A stretch of DNA of 64,000 nucleotides, taken from assembly GCF_023715145.1 (NCBI RefSeq), contig NZ_JAMBNP010000004.1, positions 248,001-312,000 on the forward strand. The letters run 5' to 3'. Under the pieces are notes generated by a model. It was not told where the DNA came from and searched no databases. It was given only the letters and a program-made list of their open reading frames with translations. Made by a program: the position numbers and the translations under genes. The stretch is from Paenibacillus glycanilyticus (GTDB taxonomy: Bacteria > Bacillota > Bacilli > Paenibacillales > Paenibacillaceae). Shown here in pieces: positions 60,402 to 64,000 of the stretch; the stretch's first letter is position 1; every line of letters begins with the position of its first letter.

Positions 60402-61430
60402 TTATCTTTTCTGAGTGACCTGAAGCCGATAAGCGAGACTTTCCAAGGTAGCTCTCACAAGGCCCGTCATGTATTCCCGCTGGATGTTATTCTGAATGAT
60501 AAGCTGCGGCATATGCTCCTTCGGAATATCCTTTAGACAACCCGAATAAAGGTCATCCAGCTGCGATTCCCGCGGAAGCTCTCCCGTGATGGCTATGGCA
60601 ACCGGGTTAATAACGGCAATAATGGAGGCAAGCGTCATTACGGCCAGCCGGATAAAGCCCTCCTCGGTATGCAGCTGACGGAGCTGCTCCTCGCGCGATA
60701 CGCCAAACGGCAAATAGGATACCTCCCCGCCAAATGTCGTATTGCCTGACAGGATCCGTCCGTCAACGATAAACCCGGCGCCGGGAAAATGGTTCTTCGG
60801 AAACGTCACCACGGCAAACGTCTTATCCTCTTCGAAATTTTGAAGATGGTAGAAGCCGTATACCGTCATGTTCATGTCGTTTTCAATCGTGACCGGCAGC
60901 TCGTATTTTTTTTCGAAATACGGCCCTAACGGCTGTCCTGCAAGATCCGGAACATCGCATACGCCGATAACTCCAAGGTGAACGACGCCGGGAATTCCCA
61001 TGCCAATGGCTTGCACATTATCATTGTCCTGGATTAATTGCTCAATCAACCGGTGGATAACCTCCTTGTCGATATGATTCAACTGTACCGTTGTCCCGTT
61101 AACGGTCTCGCCCAGCAAATTAACAATGCTGTAGCTAATGGAATGAATGCCGCCTTCCGTCCTGACAAGAAGACAGATGATGCAGCCGAAGTTGGCGTTG
61201 TACTTGTATTGCTTGGCAGGTCTTCCGCCGTTTGGTCCATCCGGCTCCAATTCGATAATCTCGCCGATAGCAAGCAGCTCGTTCAGTATCGTCCCGCAGG
61301 TCGCAACGCTTAGCTTGGTCAAGCCCGCAATGGATGCCTTTGTCCCCGCGCCTTGAGCCTTTAGGGCATTCTTTACCAGCTCTACATTCATTTTTTTTAC
61401 GTGAATGGTATTATGCGTGTAAGATGACAT
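60402..61430 (-). CDS. ROK family transcriptional regulator
   Basis: 342 residues. N-terminal winged helix (about 10-75: TKASIAGLTKLSVATCGTIL, then PNGGRPAKQYKYN), then a ROK ATPase-like fold with AIGMGIPGVV and ENDMNMTVYGFYH. The CxCGxxGCxE zinc motif of ROK repressors is absent; the matching stretch reads LSGNTTFGGEVSYLPFG. Probably a sugar-responsive repressor of the MFS gene directly downstream. Start ATG with AAGGAG upstream. The AT-rich sequence CACTT...AAGTG at 61449-61476 before it is a candidate operator. Confidence 0.87.
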   Translation of the reverse strand: MSSYTHNTIHVKKMNVELVKNALKAQGAGTKASIAGLTKLSVATCGTILNELLAIGEIIELEPDGPNGGRPAKQYKYNANFGCIICLLVRTEGGIHSISYSIVNLLGETVNGTTVQLNHIDKEVIHRLIEQLIQDNDNVQAIGMGIPGVVHLGVIGVCDVPDLAGQPLGPYFEKKYELPVTIENDMNMTVYGFYHLQNFEEDKTFAVVTFPKNHFPGAGFIVDGRILSGNTTFGGEVSYLPFGVSREEQLRQLHTEEGFIRLAVMTLASIIAVINPVAIAITGELPRESQLDDLYSGCLKDIPKEHMPQLIIQNNIQREYMTGLVRATLESLAYRLQVTQKR

Positions 61431-61534
61431 ACTCCTACTCCTTTATTAAAACACTTTTTAAAACTATTTTAATAAGTGGAGTATAAATTCCTCGAAAGGA
61501 TAAGTCAACCAGATTTATCTATTAAAAAACAAAA

Positions 61535-61556
61535 AAAGCCGCGTTGCAGCGGCCTT
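61535..61556 (-). terminator. terminator of the BMP-Rieske operon
   Basis: Minus strand GCCGC/GCGGC stem with T7, about 20 bp after the Rieske gene stop. Confidence 0.8.
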
Positions 61557-61574
61557 TCCTGGACATGCTTTTCA

Positions 61575-62552
61575 TTATTCCGTTCCAATCGTAACGCCAA
61601 GCTCCCTCAATCTGCGCCGGTAAGCAATGCTGACGCGATCGCATTTGAGATGCAGCTCCGCCTGCAGATCCAGCGGAAGCAGCTCCGGCTTCTGCTCTTC
61701 GACAATCCGTTTATCCTGCTCGAGCAGCGTATTCTGGAAATCGATAAATATCTGATCCGGAATCTCCGGTGCATAGTTGCGAAGCTGCAGCATAAATGCC
61801 GTGCAAGTTGTCTCGGTCTCGGGAAGTACGATCAAGAAGAGATGAAACTCCTCGTCCGATCCTTCGCTTCGCTTCACCAGCTTCACGCAGCATGGCGTAT
61901 AGATTTCATAGATATATCGGTTGTGTACACCTACCCCACGGCCGTCAGGGTCCGGCTGGTACACGATAATCTCATCGGTAACCAGCGCCCCGTCGACCTG
62001 ATGCACGTTGTAATCGTTAATTTCCGCAAAAGCGCTGTCGCCTAGCAGCCCTTCGTGAACAAACATCAGATGCGATACGTCCAGAAAATTCTCAATGACG
62101 CGAGGCGCAGAGGCTTGAACCGGGTAAGGTCCCATCCAGATCGGGATAAGCTCGGCATTAACTTTACCCGCAAGCGGCGGATGCTCCTCCTTGGGCTCCC
62201 CGAGGCAAACCCATACGAAACCATGCTGCTCCTTGCAATAATAAGTCTGAGTCTTCGCTTTTAACGGAATCGCATGGGACTCCGGCAAAGACGGAATGCG
62301 GACACAACGTCCGTCGCCGTCATAGCACCAACCGTGGTAAGCACAGACGATCTGATCATTCTCCACCCTTCCAAGCGAGAGCGGAACGCCGCGGTGGATG
62401 CATAAGTCCTTCATCGCCCGGACCCCTTGCTTCGTACGGAACAATACAACCTTTTCTCCCAGTACGATCGCTTGCTTAGGCGTGCCAGTGACATCGGCGG
62501 CAAGAGCCACCGGATGCCATTCGTGTTCCAATACAGGATCTTGTCTAATCAT
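61575..62552 (-). CDS. Rieske [2Fe-2S] non-heme iron oxygenase, alpha-subunit type
   Basis: 325 residues. Rieske domain with cluster ligands Cys51-x-His53 (DLCIHRG) and Cys70-x2-His73 (CAYHGWC). The catalytic domain holds the iron ligands in ENFLDVSHLMFVH (His161, His166), with the bridging Asp158; the third ligand Asp should lie further on. It belongs with PaO/VanA-type demethylases and hydroxylases that act on small aromatic or N-methyl compounds. No reductase or ferredoxin gene is in the window. It lies 25 bp after a BMP lipoprotein gene, so substrate uptake and oxidation appear linked. Confidence 0.88.
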   Translation of the reverse strand: MIRQDPVLEHEWHPVALAADVTGTPKQAIVLGEKVVLFRTKQGVRAMKDLCIHRGVPLSLGRVENDQIVCAYHGWCYDGDGRCVRIPSLPESHAIPLKAKTQTYYCKEQHGFVWVCLGEPKEEHPPLAGKVNAELIPIWMGPYPVQASAPRVIENFLDVSHLMFVHEGLLGDSAFAEINDYNVHQVDGALVTDEIIVYQPDPDGRGVGVHNRYIYEIYTPCCVKLVKRSEGSDEEFHLFLIVLPETETTCTAFMLQLRNYAPEIPDQIFIDFQNTLLEQDKRIVEEQKPELLPLDLQAELHLKCDRVSIAYRRRLRELGVTIGTE

Positions 62553-62577
62553 GTCCGCACCTCCCCGCTCACCGGAT

Positions 62578-63696
62578 TTATTGAGGAATCGTTCCTTCGA
62601 TTCCTTTGACGAACCAGTTCATGTTCAAGATTTCATCAACAGTCATGGCTTTGCCTTGGGGAACCTTAGCCGTACCGGTCTGGTCGGCGATAGGTCCGGT
62701 AAATACATCGAATGCTCCGTCCAGTATCTCTTTCTTTTTCGCTTCTACCAGATCTTTAACGTCTTGAGGTACATTCTTGCCAAATGGTGCGATGTCCGTA
62801 ATCCCGTCCTTCATCGAACCGAAGTAACTCTCCGACTTCCAGGTACCGTCCATAATGGCTTTCACCGTCTCCACATAATAAGGGCCCCAGTTCCACTTCG
62901 GATTGGAAATGTAATAGTCCGGTGCATATTTGCTCATATCCGAATCATTCCCGATTCCCCATACGCCGCGCTCAGCCGCTGCCTGAATGCTGGCCGGCGA
63001 ATCCTGATAGGCTGCCAGCACATCCACGCCTTTATCTAACAGGCTGGTTGCAGCCTGGCGTTCCGCGGTTGGATCAAACCAAGTATTGCTCCATACGACA
63101 TCCACCTTCGCATCCGGATTGACGCTTTGCACGCCAAGCGCAAACGCGTTGATCGTATAGATGACTTCCGGAATCGGATAAGCTCCGACGTAGCCGAGGT
63201 GATTGTTCTTGGTCATTTTTCCGGCAGCCATCCCCACCAGATAAGCGCTTTGATATTCTTTGCCCAGGTAGGTACCGAGGTTATCCGAGGTCTTGTAGCC
63301 GCTCGCGTGAAGGAACTTCACATCCGGGTGCTTCTGTGCCACGGCAACCATTGCATCCATATAACCAAAGCTTGTGCCAAATATAATATCATTCTTCTCG
63401 GCCAGCTCTTCGAATACGCGTTCGGCATCTGCGCCTTCCGGCACGTTCTCGACCGTTGTAGCCGTAATGCCCAGCTCCTCTTCCATCATCTTGCGTCCTT
63501 GATCATGCTCGTACGTCCACCCTCCATCACCCGGCACACCCAGATAGACAAAAGCTACTCGGGGTTTTGTTTGCTCTTCGCCCTTGTTTGCAGCCGCGGT
63601 CGCATTCGTATTCGTTGCGCTGGTATTCGTTTCCTTCGAGCATGCAGCAGTGAAAACAAGCAGAGCTGCCGTAACGACCATTATCAGCTTCTTCAT
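62578..63696 (-). CDS. BMP family ABC transporter substrate-binding lipoprotein
   Basis: 372 residues. Signal peptide with lipobox FTAACSKE (Cys19). BMP/PnrA-like periplasmic-binding fold: RVAFVYLGVPGDGGWTYEHD, then FGTSFGYMDAMVAVAQKHPD and AYQDSPASIQAAAERGVWGI. Known members bind purine nucleosides or related heterocycles. It is the first gene of an operon with the Rieske oxygenase. The permease and ATPase genes of the transporter are not in the window and may lie elsewhere. An N-heterocycle such as a purine is a reasonable ligand guess. Confidence 0.9.
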   Translation of the reverse strand: MKKLIMVVTAALLVFTAACSKETNTSATNTNATAAANKGEEQTKPRVAFVYLGVPGDGGWTYEHDQGRKMMEEELGITATTVENVPEGADAERVFEELAEKNDIIFGTSFGYMDAMVAVAQKHPDVKFLHASGYKTSDNLGTYLGKEYQSAYLVGMAAGKMTKNNHLGYVGAYPIPEVIYTINAFALGVQSVNPDAKVDVVWSNTWFDPTAERQAATSLLDKGVDVLAAYQDSPASIQAAAERGVWGIGNDSDMSKYAPDYYISNPKWNWGPYYVETVKAIMDGTWKSESYFGSMKDGITDIAPFGKNVPQDVKDLVEAKKKEILDGAFDVFTGPIADQTGTAKVPQGKAMTVDEILNMNWFVKGIEGTIPQ

Positions 63697-63824
63697 TCCC
63701 AGACCCTCCCCAATATGCGAACGATTATTTCAGAAAGCTTAGAGAAAATATAGGGCATTGTTAGTATTGCGTCAATATTGCTTACACCAAGTATAGATTG
63801 CCAACTAAAAACATCGAGGTCAAT

Positions 63825-63839
63825 TGTGCATCATGCACA
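63825..63839. promoter_or_regulatory. candidate operator upstream of the BMP-Rieske operon
   Basis: TGTGCATCATGCACA is a perfect odd 15-bp palindrome, 129 bp upstream of the BMP start. A second weak dyad (GTGA...TCAC, 63856-63873) follows. The regulator is not evident. Confidence 0.45.
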
Positions 63840-63905
63840 TCCATACAAAATTAATGTGATGTTAACTGTCACCAGAAGTCTCGAAAGGTAAAAAACGAAT
63901 TAAAT

Positions 63906-63949
63906 AGATAACGAAGAAGCCCTCGTTGCCGAGGGCTTCTTCGTTATCT
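63906..63949. terminator. very stable hairpin at the right end
   Basis: A 20-bp perfect stem with a 4-nt loop (TTGC). On the minus strand it lies eight bases after the stop of the partial gene at 63958-64000. The tail is T-poor, so stem strength rather than a T run would act. Confidence 0.7.
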
Positions 63950-63957
63950 TCCGATCC

Positions 63958-64000
63958 TTATAAACTCTTGGCTTGCTTCAAGCGATCTGCCAGCTGCTGG
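63958..64000 (-). CDS. C-terminal end of a gene entering from the right (partial)
   Basis: A minus-strand frame ending in TAA at 63958-63960 reads QQLADRLKQAKSL, a helical, basic C-terminus. The gene continues beyond the window, so family and length cannot be told. A strong hairpin follows directly. Confidence 0.4.
   Translation of the reverse strand, partial: QQLADRLKQAKSL

Noticed and set aside
61038..61356. Plus-strand frames inside the ROK gene
   Set aside because: Shadows of the intact ROK coding sequence with no start signals.
1..64000. CRISPR arrays, rRNA, tRNA and riboswitches
   Set aside because: I saw no spaced identical repeats, no rRNA-like sequence, no tRNA cloverleaf and no T-box or known riboswitch core while reading; this is by eye and not a covariance search.

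Overview
The window looks like chromosomal DNA of a spore-forming Bacillota of the Paenibacillus type. The evidence is three germinant-receptor (ger) clusters, a SpoVB-like flippase, ClpP, Zur-type zinc control, strong AGGAGG ribosome binding sites, and a large secreted fibronectin-III/CBM glycoside hydrolase. There are no rRNA or tRNA genes and no CRISPR array that I can see. This species-level guess is inference from gene content only.

Layout. 0-6.5 kb: membrane protein, a 1279-residue secreted glycosidase, small membrane and hypothetical genes. 6.5-9.8 kb: aldo/keto reductase relic, SDR, AraC regulator, truncated LytTR protein, GNAT. 9.8-13.9 kb: zinc module (znuCBA plus a CobW-type GTPase) with four Zur-like boxes, one of them inside a 53-bp perfect inverted repeat. 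13.9-22.1 kb: isochorismatase-like hydrolase, a stand-alone tyrosine recombinase beside a dif-like palindrome, msrB, a frameshifted histidine kinase with no partner regulator, epoxide hydrolase with a divergent CGNR regulator, DHA2 efflux pump.

22.5-40.2 kb is the most distinctive part: three complete ger receptor clusters in about 18 kb, each with a different gene order. Cluster 1 is A-C with a convergent B. Cluster 2 is A-B-B'-C with a tandemly duplicated B. Cluster 3 is B-A-C. Between them lie a TetR/SDR/ABM module with three matching operators around a clear promoter, an IS3-family deletion derivative, and a two-gene operon of an FHA-winged-helix regulator and a MurA paralogue. That MurA has Asp in place of the fosfomycin-target Cys.

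40.2-50.9 kb: HxlR and quinone reductase divergent pair with palindromic operators, ECF sigma factor divergent from a ClpP paralogue, SMI1/KNR4 gene with a newly recognised 57-residue membrane gene, two-component system whose kinase has lost its phosphoacceptor domain, AKR, TPR protein, SpoVB-like flippase. 51-56.2 kb is a belt of gene relics (alpha/beta hydrolase without its nucleophile, aminotransferase tail, helicase C-terminal half, TetR tail, MalT-like start, IS4-family relic) with two intact genes between: an XRE protein carrying six 29-residue tandem repeats, and rarD. 56.2-64 kb: SH3b amidase, LysM protein, ROK regulator with MFS transporter, and a BMP-lipoprotein/Rieske-oxygenase operon.
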